Made by a program: the position numbers and the translations under genes
Assembly: GCF_900104775.1 (NCBI RefSeq)
Contig: NZ_FNSA01000003.1
Coordinates: 372,001-436,000 of the forward strand
Source of the DNA: Tsukamurella tyrosinosolvens
GTDB taxonomy: Bacteria > Actinomycetota > Actinomycetes > Mycobacteriales > Mycobacteriaceae
Direction: 5' to 3'
DNA length: 64,000 nucleotides
Notes under the pieces: model-generated
Told to the model about the DNA's origin: nothing
Databases searched by the model: none
The model's input: the letters and a program-made list of their open reading frames with translations, nothing else
Part shown: positions 9,595 through 19,300 of the stretch, one piece after another
Position numbering within the stretch: position 1 is the stretch's first letter
How the letters are laid out: each line of letters opens with the position of its first letter

Positions 9595-10680
9595 GTGCCG
9601 CAGACCGTCAGAGGAATCGTCGCCCGCGCGAAGGGCGAGCCCGTCGAAGTGGTCCCGATCGTGATCCCCGATCCCGGCCCCGGTGAGGTGGTGGTCGCGG
9701 TGCAGGCGTGCGGCGTCTGCCACACCGACCTGCACTACCGCGAGGGCGGCATCAACGACGAGTTCCCCTTCCTGCTCGGCCACGAGGCCGCCGGCGTGGT
9801 CGAAACCGTCGGTGAGGGAGTCGATCACGTCGTGCCCGGCGACTTCGTCGTGCTCAACTGGCGCGCCGTGTGCGGCCAGTGCCGCGCCTGCAAGCGCGGC
9901 AAGCCGCAGTACTGCTTCGACACCTTCAACGCCACGCAGAAGATGACCCTCGAGGACGGCACCGAGCTCTCGCCCGCTCTCGGCATCGGCGCCTTCGCGG
10001 AGAAGACCCTGGTCCACCAGGGGCAGTGCACCAAGGTCGATCCCGAGGCCGACCCCGCCGTCGTGGGCCTCCTCGGCTGCGGCGTCATGGCCGGCCTCGG
10101 CGCCGCCGTGAACACCGGCGGCGTCTCGCGCGGTGACACGGTGGCCGTGATCGGTTGCGGCGGTGTGGGAGACGCGGCCATCGCGGGCGCCCGCCTCGTC
10201 GGCGCGCGCACCATCATCGCCGTCGACCGCGACCCGAAGAAGCTGGAGTGGGCGCGCGAGCTCGGCGCCACGCACACCGTCAACGCGGCGGAAAGCGATG
10301 CGGTGGATGCGATCCAGGAGCTCACCGACGGTTTCGGCGCCGACGTCGTGATCGACGCCGTCGGCCGCCCCGAGACGTGGAAGCAGGCCTTCTACGCCCG
10401 CGACCTGGCAGGCACCGTCGTGCTGGTGGGCGTGCCGACCCCCGACCTGACCCTCGACATGCCGCTCATCGACTTCTTCTCGCGCGGTGGGGCTCTCAAG
10501 TCGTCGTGGTACGGCGACTGCCTGCCCGAGCGGGACTTCCCGCAGCTCGTCGACCTGTACCGCCAGGGCCGCCTGCCGCTGGAGAAGTTCGTCACCGAGC
10601 GGATCGGCCTCGACGAGGTGGAGCAGGCCTTCGCGACCATGCACCGCGGCGAGGTGCTGCGCTCGGTGGTGGTCCTGTGA
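9595..10680 (+). CDS. mscR: S-(hydroxymethyl)mycothiol dehydrogenase / S-nitrosomycothiol reductase
   Basis: The 361-residue zinc-dependent medium-chain dehydrogenase has the same length as M. tuberculosis MscR (Rv2259, recalled). The catalytic zinc ligands C42 (GVCHTDLHY) and H63 (GHEAAG) and the structural-zinc cluster [15 protein letters not shown] are present, as is the NAD motif GCGGVGDAA. In the family it oxidises the mycothiol-formaldehyde adduct with NAD and also reduces S-nitrosomycothiol. AGGAGG stands before GTG 9595. The next gene overlaps by four bases and encodes the usual metallo-hydrolase partner. It follows the redox operon by 68 bases, perhaps with its own promoter. Confidence 0.9.
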   Translation: MPQTVRGIVARAKGEPVEVVPIVIPDPGPGEVVVAVQACGVCHTDLHYREGGINDEFPFLLGHEAAGVVETVGEGVDHVVPGDFVVLNWRAVCGQCRACKRGKPQYCFDTFNATQKMTLEDGTELSPALGIGAFAEKTLVHQGQCTKVDPEADPAVVGLLGCGVMAGLGAAVNTGGVSRGDTVAVIGCGGVGDAAIAGARLVGARTIIAVDRDPKKLEWARELGATHTVNAAESDAVDAIQELTDGFGADVVIDAVGRPETWKQAFYARDLAGTVVLVGVPTPDLTLDMPLIDFFSRGGALKSSWYGDCLPERDFPQLVDLYRQGRLPLEKFVTERIGLDEVEQAFATMHRGEVLRSVVVL

Positions 10681-11303
10681 CGCTGCGCGTCGAACGCGTC
10701 ATCACGTCGGGCACCTTCAGCCTCGACGGCGGCACCTGGGACGTCGACAACAACGTCTGGCTGGTCGGCGACGACAGCGAGGTGGTGGTGATCGACGCCG
10801 CCCACTCCGCCGACCCGATCGTCGACGCCGTCGGCGGGCGGACCGTGCGCGGAATCGTCTGCACCCATGGGCACAACGATCACGTGACCGTCGCGCCGGA
10901 GCTGTCCGAGCGGCTCGACGCGCCGATCCTGCTGCACCCCGGCGACGACGTCCTGTGGGACATGACCCATCCGGGCGTCGGGCACGAGGATCTCGCCGCC
11001 GACAGCCGGATCGCCGTCGGCGGCACCGAGATCCGCGTGATCCACGCGCCCGGCCACTCGCCGGGGTCGGTGTGCCTGTACCTGCCCGAGGCCGGGCAGC
11101 TGTTCAGCGGCGACACCCTGTTCGCCGGCGGGCCCGGTGCGACCGGCCGCTCGTACAGCGACTTCTCCGTGATCATCGAGTCCATCCGGGACCGGCTGTT
11201 CGCGCTGCCGCCGGAGACGGTCGTGAACACCGGGCACGGCGACGGCACCACGCTGGGCGCGGAATCCCCGCACCTGGAGGAATGGATCCGTCGGGGCCAC
11301 TGA
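10677..11303 (+). CDS. Metallo-beta-lactamase-fold hydrolase, mycothiol pathway partner
   Basis: A 208-residue protein with the two-metal motif THGHNDH (H64, H66, D68, H69), then GHSPGS, GDTLF and a final GHG, which is the full MBL set. It resembles Rv2260, which lies directly after mscR in M. tuberculosis (recalled), and the glyoxalase-II group. It probably hydrolyses the formyl-mycothiol thioester made by MscR, giving formate and mycothiol (inference). The GTGA overlap with mscR couples their translation. Confidence 0.85.
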   Translation: MTLRVERVITSGTFSLDGGTWDVDNNVWLVGDDSEVVVIDAAHSADPIVDAVGGRTVRGIVCTHGHNDHVTVAPELSERLDAPILLHPGDDVLWDMTHPGVGHEDLAADSRIAVGGTEIRVIHAPGHSPGSVCLYLPEAGQLFSGDTLFAGGPGATGRSYSDFSVIIESIRDRLFALPPETVVNTGHGDGTTLGAESPHLEEWIRRGH

Positions 11304-11342
11304 TCCCCGCCCGAATCGGAACCCGGGTTGTATCTTCTTTGC

Positions 11343-12032
11343 ATGACCAGGGTGCAGATGGGGCCGCGGGCGAGCAGGTGGTGGATCGCCTACCTGCTCG
11401 TCTTCGGCGCCGCGCTCCTCGGGGCCGTGATGGACCGGCGCTGGGGCAGCGCCGCACTCGTCGCGGCGATCCTCGTGGCCGGCCTCGTCACGACGGCCGG
11501 GTCGTTGCTGCTCCAGCTCGCGGTGCACGTGGTGGCCTGCGCGTTCGCCGCGCTCTCCGCCGAGATCGCCTTCGCCGGCGGTGACCTGTTCTGGGGCGCC
11601 TTCGGCGTGCTGGCCGCCCTCGTGCTGGGCGCGCTCGTCCCGCTCGCGCTCCGCGAGGGCTCGGGTGGCCGGATCCGCACCGAGGAGCTCGTCGGCCGCA
11701 CCGTGCCGGAGGCCGAGCGGCTGCTCGGCTACCCGCGCGACCGCCAGCCCGGCGGTCTCGGCGCCCCGGTCCTCGTCGCCGTCCCCTACGGTCCGCTGCC
11801 CGACGGTGCCGACCGTCGCGCCCGTCTCGTGGTGACCGCGGTGGCCGTCGACCCGGCCGGCCCGTGGATCGCCTTCGGGGTCACCCCCGCCGCCTATGCG
11901 CCCGCCTTCGACCGGCGCCGACGACGGGCGCTGCAGGCAGAGCTGCACGCCCGCGTCGGCGGCTTCCCCGCCGACCTCCGGCAGGACCGCACCGTCGCGC
12001 CGGTGCCGGCGGCGGCCGCTACGCCGAGATGA
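11343..12032 (+). CDS. Membrane protein of unknown function
   Basis: This 229-residue protein has four closely packed hydrophobic helices in its first 105 residues. A soluble, basic C-terminal half follows with no motif known to me. The ATG follows a TATCTT box (11331-11336) by six bases, indicating a leaderless message with its own promoter. Its last 14 bases overlap tail-to-tail with the PapA-like gene on the other strand. Confidence 0.7.
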   Translation: MTRVQMGPRASRWWIAYLLVFGAALLGAVMDRRWGSAALVAAILVAGLVTTAGSLLLQLAVHVVACAFAALSAEIAFAGGDLFWGAFGVLAALVLGALVPLALREGSGGRIRTEELVGRTVPEAERLLGYPRDRQPGGLGAPVLVAVPYGPLPDGADRRARLVVTAVAVDPAGPWIAFGVTPAAYAPAFDRRRRRALQAELHARVGGFPADLRQDRTVAPVPAAAATPR

Positions 12033-13458
12033 GGGCGGGGGAGCGGTCGGCGACCTCGATGATGCGGTCGCGGAGCAGCCGGAAGACGGTGTCCACCGAG
12101 CGGGTCGCCTGCGTGGTGTCGGGGTGCATCGCGTTGAAGTCCAGGCCCGACTCGTCGCGGTTGATCCACGTGAACACCTCGCGCGAGGGCGTGGCGTTCG
12201 CGAACACCGAGAAGTCGTGCTGCCGAGCCAGTTCCGCGCCCGGCACCCGCGTCACGTCGATGTAGGAGAGCATCGGCGCGGTGAAACCGTGCTCCACGGG
12301 GAACTCCGGATCGTCGGCCAGCAGGTCGATGACCGGGAACACCGGCGTGCGGTCGAGCTGCTTCGCCGTCGCGACCGCCTCGTGCGCGTTGCGGGCGACC
12401 TCGTCGAAGCTCCCGGAGGCCGAGAACTGGACGGGCACCAGCGTCACGTACCAACCGACCGCCATCGCGTCGCCGGTGGCGGACCGGTCGGCGCGGGGGA
12501 TGAGCATGGTGAACAGCTCGTCGCCGGTGAGGTTGTGGTGGACCTGCCCGAGCACCGCGAGGAGCGCGCTGTTCATGTTCGCGCCGGCCCGCTTGGCCGC
12601 CGCGCCGAACCGGGCGGTGCGGTCGGCGTCGATGAACGAGGCGTGCACCGCGATGCGGCCCGGGGCGGCCTCGCCGTCGGCCAGGCCGAGGGGCAGGGGG
12701 TAGCGCGGCATGCCGCCCGACCGGCGCAGCGTCTCGCGCCACTGCACGACGTCCGGGTGGGTCGGCGTCAGCGTGGCGGCCAGCGTGCGCTGCTCCCGGG
12801 TGAACTCGCGGTGCGGGCGGACCGGCACCGGCGTGTACGGGGCGCCGCTGCGGGCCGCGGTGTACCGGGACACGAGCTCGAAGAAGCTCACGGCCTGAGA
12901 CACGCCGTCGGTGTACAGGTGGTCCGAGCAGACCACCACCTGGAAGTGCGGCTCGACGGCCCCGGGGCGCGCGTTCTCGACGCCGGTCACGGCGAAGGCG
13001 AACGCCGCCCAGTCGTGCAGTTCCGGCACGTTCGCCATCAGGTAGCCCTTGACGGTGTCACCGGGGTGCGTTTCCGAGGTGGCCTCGACGGCGAGATCGA
13101 TCTGTTCCGGAGAAAGGGTGCGGCCGCGCGGATCCGGGGCCGCCGATACCGGGAAAGCGGTATGGAAAACGCCGTGCGCGCGGACGAATTCGGTGAAGAC
13201 CGATTCGACGATTGTTCGATCGAAAACATCGTGGATCGTGAATGTGGTGAAAACGAGCCGGCGGGTGCAGGCCTCGCCGTCGATGCCGCTGCGCAGGTGG
13301 TCGGCCTGCACGTAGGACGTGCAGACGTCCTGGTCAGGGGCGGTGCGCATCGCCTCCTTGGTGGTCGCGTCCGGAGCCCAGACGGCCCACTCTCCCGCCG
13401 GGCACTGCCACTGCTCTGAGAAACCCGAGATCATGTAGAACATGATGACGAACTCCAT
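12019..13458 (-). CDS. PapA-like condensation-domain acyltransferase
   Basis: The 479-residue protein belongs to the BAHD/condensation superfamily. The catalytic motif reads DHLYTDG (179-185), keeping the active H180 and D184 while the first, non-catalytic His of HHxxxDG is Asp. Late features (REVFTWINRDESGLDF and MHPDTTQA) are typical of mycobacterial PapA proteins, which acylate trehalose or phthiocerol-type lipids. No polyketide synthase lies next to it, so the acyl donor is probably acyl-CoA and the acceptor an envelope sugar; both are inference. Its start codon could be ATG 13458 or the ATG seven codons later. Confidence 0.83.
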   Translation of the reverse strand: MEFVIMFYMISGFSEQWQCPAGEWAVWAPDATTKEAMRTAPDQDVCTSYVQADHLRSGIDGEACTRRLVFTTFTIHDVFDRTIVESVFTEFVRAHGVFHTAFPVSAAPDPRGRTLSPEQIDLAVEATSETHPGDTVKGYLMANVPELHDWAAFAFAVTGVENARPGAVEPHFQVVVCSDHLYTDGVSQAVSFFELVSRYTAARSGAPYTPVPVRPHREFTREQRTLAATLTPTHPDVVQWRETLRRSGGMPRYPLPLGLADGEAAPGRIAVHASFIDADRTARFGAAAKRAGANMNSALLAVLGQVHHNLTGDELFTMLIPRADRSATGDAMAVGWYVTLVPVQFSASGSFDEVARNAHEAVATAKQLDRTPVFPVIDLLADDPEFPVEHGFTAPMLSYIDVTRVPGAELARQHDFSVFANATPSREVFTWINRDESGLDFNAMHPDTTQATRSVDTVFRLLRDRIIEVADRSPALISA

Positions 13459-13523
13459 AGCGCAGCAAAAGACGCGCGAACAGTGAGAAACCCGACAATT
13501 CCCGGGGGTTCACATTTTGTCGT

Positions 13524-13539
13524 GCATGACGCATCATGC
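13524..13539. promoter_or_regulatory. 16-bp palindrome in the promoter gap of the PapA-like gene
   Basis: The perfect inverted repeat GCATGA-CGCA-TCATGC lies in the AT-richer gap 13459-13634, 66 bases before the acyltransferase start. It fits an operator for a dimeric regulator. The rest of the gap shows nothing further that I recognise. Confidence 0.45.
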
Positions 13540-13634
13540 GCAGTGCTAATTACGGCATGAGGTAATACAGGTTGACGGGACGTTCGACCTGCAAAATGAA
13601 CAGTGGGTTTCCCGCACGTCGTACGGGAACGGGA

Positions 13635-15347
13635 TCACGCCGACGGGGCCGGGGCGGCGGCACCGTCGGGCCTTGCGGACCCGCGCGCCCCGCCGGTCGC
13701 GGCCACGGCCCCGCCGCCCAGCAGCAGTGCCGCCCACAGCAGATGCGCGGCCCATGCGCCGCCCCGCTCCGCGGACGATGCCGAGTCGGTCGCGACCTCG
13801 CCCGGCACCCGGTAGAGCCGCAGTTCAGGAGTGTCGACGGCGAGCTCCAGGCCGGGGAGCGGCACCGTCGGGAAGACGGTCGCGCCGTCGACGGAGACGG
13901 CCTCCACGAGCACCCACCCGACGCCCAGCTCCGCCAGCCGACCGGCCAGGGCGTCGCCGCCGGCGGCCAGCGCGTCCTCCGCGTCGGACGCCGCGCCCGG
14001 CACGCGGTCGACGGAGCGCCCGCCGACGCGGAGTTCACCCGTCTGCAGGACGGGCGCCCGCAGCATCCGCGGCGCGGGGTCGAGGACCGGCGCGTCCGGG
14101 CCGTACGCGTACGTCCGGAACATGCCCGGCGGCAGCACCGCGACCGATCCGCGGTCCGCGGGCACGGCCTCGGCGACGGTGCGCCACGCCGCCGGGTAGG
14201 TCACCGGCGAGAGCGCGCCGCCCACGCCCCACGCGAGGCCCGGCAGCACCGCGATCGGCAGCGCCACCGCCATCACGGAGCCCCCGGCCCGCGCGGCCGC
14301 TGGCAGCGCGGCCACCAGCGCCGCGGCGCACGCCGCGTACAGCGGCAAGGCCAGCGCCACCCACTTCTGCCCGTCGCGCAGCAGCCCGCTGCCCGGGATC
14401 GCCTGCACCACGGCCTCGAGCAGCGCCGTCCCGGGGCCCGTCGCCGCCACTGCGGGCAGCACCACGGCGCACAGCGCCAGCAGCGCGAACCGGCCCAGCG
14501 GCGGGGCGAGCAGCCGCGCGCGGAGCACCAGCACCCCGCCCGCCAGCAGCGCGAGGGCGAGCGCGGTCCAGAGCCAGGGGGCACCGTCGGGCACGGCCTG
14601 CCGGTTCCAGATGCCCCCGAGCCCGAGGAGCGAGCCGAGCGTGCCGAGCCCCGGCTCGGCGCGGACCGCGAAGGCGGCGACGCTCGCCGGATCGGCGCGC
14701 ACGCCGCTGCCCGAGACCAGCGACGGGTACAGCCACGGCGCGGCCGCGCACACGAACAGTCCGAGCAGCCAGGCCCACCGGCGGGGCGCCGCGACCAGGC
14801 CCGCGATCAGCGCGAAGACGGCGCCCGTCGGCGTCAGCCCGCCCGCGGCCAGGCACGCCGCGAAGCCGCCGAGCTGCCGCCGGCCCTCCGACCGCAGCCC
14901 GACGACGACGGCCCAGCCGATCGCGGCGTACCCGGCAAGCAGGCTCCAGTGCCCCTGCAGCAGCCGCTCGGCGACGAACGGGTTCCACAGGCCCACCGTC
15001 GCGGCGGCCAGGCCCGCGCCGAGGCCCGCGTCGCGGCCCACGGCGGCGAGGATCGCCAGCGCGCAGCGACCGAATCCCCACCCCGCCGCCACCAGCGCGA
15101 CGAACAGCAGGGCCGTGACCAGGAGGCCACCGTCGACCACCTGCGAACCGACGGCCAGCAGCCAATCCTGCGGCGTGGCGCGGGCGGCGTTGTCGCCGAG
15201 GCCGAGCGCGGTGTCGGTGAGGTACGAGCGGGGCGTCGAGACGGCGTCGCGGAGCAACAGATAGCGGCCGCCGACGGCCAGCGGGCCCAGGATCACGGCG
15301 GCGAGCACGGCGGACCAGGCGGCGAGGGCCAGGTCGCGCGATCTCAT
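13635..15347 (-). CDS. Large multi-pass membrane protein (Rv0226c-like)
   Basis: The 570-residue, Ala/Leu-rich protein has roughly twelve hydrophobic helices. A periplasmic-type C-terminal portion (from about residue 385) is followed by a last helix near the end. Position and length match Rv0226c, a conserved membrane protein of the mycolate-lipid locus (recalled); a GT-C-like role is possible but no DD/DE motif is clear. The WNPFVAERLLQGHW stretch (about residues 120-135) resembles loop regions of polyprenyl-sugar transferases. A TAGGCT box lies seven bases before the ATG, so it is probably leaderless, back to back with the flippase-like gene at 15377. Confidence 0.75.
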   Translation of the reverse strand: MRSRDLALAAWSAVLAAVILGPLAVGGRYLLLRDAVSTPRSYLTDTALGLGDNAARATPQDWLLAVGSQVVDGGLLVTALLFVALVAAGWGFGRCALAILAAVGRDAGLGAGLAAATVGLWNPFVAERLLQGHWSLLAGYAAIGWAVVVGLRSEGRRQLGGFAACLAAGGLTPTGAVFALIAGLVAAPRRWAWLLGLFVCAAAPWLYPSLVSGSGVRADPASVAAFAVRAEPGLGTLGSLLGLGGIWNRQAVPDGAPWLWTALALALLAGGVLVLRARLLAPPLGRFALLALCAVVLPAVAATGPGTALLEAVVQAIPGSGLLRDGQKWVALALPLYAACAAALVAALPAAARAGGSVMAVALPIAVLPGLAWGVGGALSPVTYPAAWRTVAEAVPADRGSVAVLPPGMFRTYAYGPDAPVLDPAPRMLRAPVLQTGELRVGGRSVDRVPGAASDAEDALAAGGDALAGRLAELGVGWVLVEAVSVDGATVFPTVPLPGLELAVDTPELRLYRVPGEVATDSASSAERGGAWAAHLLWAALLLGGGAVAATGGARGSARPDGAAAPAPSA

Positions 15348-15376
15348 CGACCCGAGCCTACTGACACAATGGCCGG

Positions 15377-16576
15377 GTGCGAGGTTTGGCGTGGGTCACG
15401 ATCGGCTCGATGGCGGCGAACCTGTGCTCCTACCTGGTGCACCTGCCCGCGAGCCGCTGGCTCGGGCCCGCCGGGTACGGCGAGTTCGCCGCCCTCCTGC
15501 AGCTGTCGTTGATCCTCGCGGTGCCCGCGCTCGCGCTGCAGACCGTCGTCGCGCGGCAGGTCGTCCGCGGCGCCGGGGCCGCGCAGATGCGGGCGCTGGG
15601 CTACCGGATCGCCCTCGGCGCGGGTGTGCTGGCGCTGGTCGCGGTGCCGCTGGCCGCTGCGGGCCTGCACACCCGGGCGATCACGGCCGCCGCCGCGCTG
15701 GCCGCCGCGCCCGCGCTCGTGCTGCTCGCCGTCGAGCAGGGGCTGCTGCAGGGCGAGCGGCGCTTCGGGCGGCTCGCGGCGCTCCTCGCACTGGCGGGGG
15801 TCGGCAAGCTCGCCTTCACCGTGCCGGGGCTGCTGCTGGGCCCCGGGCCGGCGCTCCTCGGCACGACGGTGGGCGCCCTGGTCGCGGCCGTCGTCGGCCG
15901 GGCGCTGGCCGGGGCCCCGTCGGGACACGCGGCCGGGCCGGACGCGGGGGTGCGCGCGGTGCTCGGCGCCAGCTCCGTGCAGCTGGTGCTCGTCGTCTTC
16001 GCCTCGCTCGACCTGCTGCTCTCCCGGCCCGTGCTCGGAGCGGCCGCGGCCGGCACCTACGCCCTCGGCGCGGTGGCCGCGAAGGTCGCGTTCTGGCTGC
16101 CGCAGGCCGTCGGCGTCGTCTTCTACCCGCAGCTCGCCACCCCCGGCCGTGCCCGCGGCGCCCTGCGCACCGTCGTCGGGCTGCTGACCGCGCTCGGCCT
16201 GGCCTGCATCGCCGGCGCGGCGGTGTGCGCCCCGCTCGCGACGCTGCTGGCCGGCGAGGACTACCGGCCCGTCCAGGGACTGCTGTGGCTGTTCGCCGCG
16301 CAGGGCGCGCTGCTCGCCCTGCTGCAGGGGCTGCTGCTCTACGCCATCGCCATCGAACGGACCCGGATGGCGCTGTTCGCCTGGGTGGTGGTCGCGGCCG
16401 AGGCGGCGATCCTGCTCACCCTGCCGCACACCCCCGCCGAAATGATCACCGCCGCGGCGCTGTGTGCGCTCGCGGCGGTGATGGTGATCGGTGCGGTCGT
16501 GACCGTCAGCGCTCGTCGCGCTTCCGGAAGTCGATCGCCTCGGTCTGCGACTCGTCCGGCCGCGGCTGAGCGCTGA
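15377..16576 (+). CDS. Wzx/MOP-type lipid-linked oligosaccharide flippase-like protein
   Basis: A 399-residue protein with about twelve hydrophobic segments. It starts like polysaccharide transporters of the MOP superfamily (WVTIGSMAANLCSYLVH; RWLGPAGYGEFAAL, the typical LG-x-x-x-YG-x-F motif). It may flip a lipid-linked saccharide made by the neighbouring glycosyltransferases (inference). The GTG start has a CACAAT box six bases upstream. Its last 71 bases overlap the end of the convergent DUF3068 gene; this tail (from about residue 376) is Arg/Ser-rich, outside the membrane domain, and may simply be run-on. Confidence 0.78.
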   Translation: MRGLAWVTIGSMAANLCSYLVHLPASRWLGPAGYGEFAALLQLSLILAVPALALQTVVARQVVRGAGAAQMRALGYRIALGAGVLALVAVPLAAAGLHTRAITAAAALAAAPALVLLAVEQGLLQGERRFGRLAALLALAGVGKLAFTVPGLLLGPGPALLGTTVGALVAAVVGRALAGAPSGHAAGPDAGVRAVLGASSVQLVLVVFASLDLLLSRPVLGAAAAGTYALGAVAAKVAFWLPQAVGVVFYPQLATPGRARGALRTVVGLLTALGLACIAGAAVCAPLATLLAGEDYRPVQGLLWLFAAQGALLALLQGLLLYAIAIERTRMALFAWVVVAAEAAILLTLPHTPAEMITAAALCALAAVMVIGAVVTVSARRASGSRSPRSATRPAAAER

Positions 16577-17855
16577 ACGCTTCCGTCGCCGGATCGCCGC
16601 CCACGTCCGGGGTGGTGATCGGCTCGTCGTCGAGCGGGGCCGTGGGCGCGGCATCGCCGGAACCGGCGTTCGCCCGTCCGCGGCCGCCCGTGCCGGGCCC
16701 GCCCGCGGTGGCGGGGTTGCGGCCCAGGAACAGCGCGAAGACGCCGAGACCCAGCGCGATCAGGCCGAGGACGCCGCCCGCGACCGGCGCCACGTACTTG
16801 GCGACGGCGATCTTGTTCTGCGCCGACTTCGCGACCTCCGCCTGCGAGCGGACCGTCGCATCGACCCAGCGCTGCTTGGCGTCGAAGACGTCGAGCTTGA
16901 AGTCGCGGACCGGCTTCGGCGTGTTCGGGGCGACCTGGCCCGGAAGGCGGAACTGCTGCGTGTAGTGCAGCGACTGGTCGACGATGACGCCCGAGGTCGG
17001 GTCGACCCACAGGTCCACGTCGGTCTTCGCCCAGCGGTTCAGCGTGATGTCGTCCTTGGGGTCGACGCCGCCGATGCCCCACCAGCCCGCGGGCATGGTG
17101 AGCACGGTGCCGAGCGTCGGGTCGTTGCTGTCGCGGATGGTGGAGAGGTCCACCCAGTTCTGCTGGCCCTGGAAGTGCAGCGTCTTGGTGCCGCTGACCT
17201 CCTTCTCCTCGACGAACTTCAGGCCCACGTTGCTGCGCGTGACGAGGTCGAAGAACTCGTACTTCCCGTCCTGCGTGGTGCCGGCGGGGAAGCGGTACTG
17301 CAGGCCCTTGCGGTCGGCGATCTTCACCGCGGGGGTGCTCTCGCCGGGCTGGTAGGTGGCCTCGGAGGTCTTGCCGGTCGGCTTACCGGTCTCGCGGTCC
17401 AGGGAGACGCGGTCGAGCCACGCCTGCACCAGGCCGTCGTCGCAGGGACGCTTGTCCTGCACGGCGCCGGTCAGCTCCGGGTGCCGCGGCTCGCCCTTGG
17501 TCTTGATCGACGGGACCACCATCGAGCTGCCGGACTGCACCGTCATCGTCGACTTGTCCGACGGGGTGGTGACCAGCGTGCGGGTCTGCGTGGTCACCGA
17601 GACCTCGTTGACCACGGCCTTGCCCTTGTCGATCGAGCACATGTCCAGCGACTTCGCGGGGAACTCCGCGTCGGCCTGGGAATCCGCGACCTTCTCGGAC
17701 TTCGCCACCGTCGTGGTGTCGATGTCCAGCGGGATCGTCGTCAGCTTGCCCGCGACGTACGCCGGTCCGGCGATCGCGGCGGTGATCAGCAGCGCGCCCA
17801 AGAAGATCAGGATCGGACCGATAACGCGCGCCAGCCGGCTACGGCCTACCGCCAT
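16506..17855 (-). CDS. DUF3068 / PorA-family membrane protein (Rv0227c-like)
   Basis: The 449-residue protein has an N-terminal helix (about 10-35), a large extracytoplasmic beta-rich domain (about 40-345), a second helix (about 350-372) and a disordered cytoplasmic tail rich in Gly and Pro. The layout matches the DUF3068 family, whose M. tuberculosis member is Rv0227c. I recall that the corynebacterial homologue affects lipomannan/lipoarabinomannan maturation and lies beside a trehalose-mycolate acetyltransferase gene. That agrees with the acyltransferase at 18020 here. A GAGGAG ribosome site precedes the ATG. Confidence 0.85.
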   Translation of the reverse strand: MAVGRSRLARVIGPILIFLGALLITAAIAGPAYVAGKLTTIPLDIDTTTVAKSEKVADSQADAEFPAKSLDMCSIDKGKAVVNEVSVTTQTRTLVTTPSDKSTMTVQSGSSMVVPSIKTKGEPRHPELTGAVQDKRPCDDGLVQAWLDRVSLDRETGKPTGKTSEATYQPGESTPAVKIADRKGLQYRFPAGTTQDGKYEFFDLVTRSNVGLKFVEEKEVSGTKTLHFQGQQNWVDLSTIRDSNDPTLGTVLTMPAGWWGIGGVDPKDDITLNRWAKTDVDLWVDPTSGVIVDQSLHYTQQFRLPGQVAPNTPKPVRDFKLDVFDAKQRWVDATVRSQAEVAKSAQNKIAVAKYVAPVAGGVLGLIALGLGVFALFLGRNPATAGGPGTGGRGRANAGSGDAAPTAPLDDEPITTPDVGGDPATEAFSAQPRPDESQTEAIDFRKRDER

Positions 17856-18019
17856 CGAAGTGTCTCCTCACATCTCTGTGGGGCGCGTGCGCGGTTCGCA
17901 CACGCCGTCGGGGCACGCGGTCGCGCTCCCTTCCAAGTACCCGAGCCTACAGGTGGTGTCGGGGTGGCACGGGCCACGCGCGCGGGCGAAGACCGATTCG
18001 CGGGTAGATTCGGTGGACG

Positions 18020-19246
18020 ATGAGCGCCGCCGGTACCAGCGATTTCGCAGCTGCAAAGCCCGCGGGTGCGGCCGGATTCGTGCCCGCACTCGAGGGCATG
18101 CGCGCGTGCGCGGCCATCGCCGTGATGCTGACCCACACCGCCTTCCAGACCGGTCAGGTGGGCTATTCGGTGGTGGGACGGGTCTGGGGCCGCTTCGACA
18201 TGGCGGTCGCCCTGTTCTTCGGATTGTCGGGTTTCCTGCTGTGGCGCGCGCACGCCCGCGCCGCGTGGACCTCGTCCGACGGTCCGTCGACGGGGCGGTA
18301 CTACCGGTCCCGGATCGTGCGGATCATGCCCGCGTACCTCGTGGTCGCCCTCGTCGCGCTGGCCCTGCTGCCGCGGTCGACGGCCCCGTCGGGCTCCACC
18401 TGGCTCGCCAACCTCTCGCTGACCCAGGTCTTCGTGCCGTACTCGCTCACCGACGGTCTCACCCAGATGTGGTCGCTGTCGGTGGAGATGCTCTTCTACC
18501 TGCTGCTGCCGCTGGCCGCGCTGGCGTTGGTGCGGCTGCGCGGGGACGCGGCGCGGTGGCGGGTGCCGCTGCTGCTCGCCGCGGCGGCGGTGTCGCTGAG
18601 CTGGGCGTGGGTCGGCGCGGCGCTGCCCCTGCCGCCGGGGGTGAACCACCACAATTGGCTGCCCTCGTATGTCCCCTGGTTCGTCGCGGGCATCGTCCTC
18701 GCCGAGATCGTGAGCGCGCCGGTCTCCCGGTTCGGTCCGGTGCGGCGGCTGGCGCGGCGTCGCGTGTGTTGGCCGGCGGCGCTCGTGGTGTTCGCCGTGA
18801 TCTGCACGCCGCTGGGCGGCCCCGTGACCCTCGACAGTCCCGAGTCCTGGCAGTTCGCCGTGCGCATGGGCCTCGGCGGGGTGCTCGGCTTCCTGCTGCT
18901 GGCGCCGCTCGTGTTGGCGCCCGCGGGGGAGTCGGCGCGGTGGTTGGGGTCCGGCTTCATGCTGGCGCTGGGGCGCTGGTCGTACGGCATCTTCATCTGG
19001 CACCTGGTGGTGCTCACCGCGATCTTCCCGCTGTTCGCGATCGTGCCGTTCAACGGCGCCTTCGGGAAGGTGACCCTGTTGACGCTGGTCTTCTCCGTGG
19101 CCGTCGCGGCGCTGAGTTACGCCTGGGTGGAGGAGCCGGCCCGCCGCCGGCTCGCGCGTCGCGAGGCCCGACGGCCCGCCGCCGCGCCTCCCCGCGAGGC
19201 GCCGAACAGCCAACCGGGATTGGTGTTTTCTGTCACAAGACACTGA
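18020..19246 (+). CDS. Acyltransferase-3 family membrane protein (Rv0228/TmaT-like)
   Basis: The 408-residue protein has about ten membrane segments and family motifs: PALEGMRACAAIAVMLTHT near the start with the catalytic-type His in LTH, and RSRIVRIMPAYLV. Its size equals that of Rv0228. The corynebacterial relative TmaT acetylates trehalose monomycolate before MmpL export (recalled), and the same neighbour, DUF3068, is present here. So O-acetylation of a mycolate glycolipid is the likely role. A TAGATT box ends nine bases before the ATG. Confidence 0.83.
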   Translation: MSAAGTSDFAAAKPAGAAGFVPALEGMRACAAIAVMLTHTAFQTGQVGYSVVGRVWGRFDMAVALFFGLSGFLLWRAHARAAWTSSDGPSTGRYYRSRIVRIMPAYLVVALVALALLPRSTAPSGSTWLANLSLTQVFVPYSLTDGLTQMWSLSVEMLFYLLLPLAALALVRLRGDAARWRVPLLLAAAAVSLSWAWVGAALPLPPGVNHHNWLPSYVPWFVAGIVLAEIVSAPVSRFGPVRRLARRRVCWPAALVVFAVICTPLGGPVTLDSPESWQFAVRMGLGGVLGFLLLAPLVLAPAGESARWLGSGFMLALGRWSYGIFIWHLVVLTAIFPLFAIVPFNGAFGKVTLLTLVFSVAVAALSYAWVEEPARRRLARREARRPAAAPPREAPNSQPGLVFSVTRH

Positions 19247-19300
19247 TGATTTGCCTGCCTGATCGCTACCTTCGTGAACGTCGAATGAGGGGGCAATCGG

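Noticed and set aside
13524-13539. Palindrome considered as an eighth copy of the 17-bp repeat family
   Set aside because: It has GCATGA arms and a different centre; only the letters ATGC are shared, and no partner lies 60 bp away.
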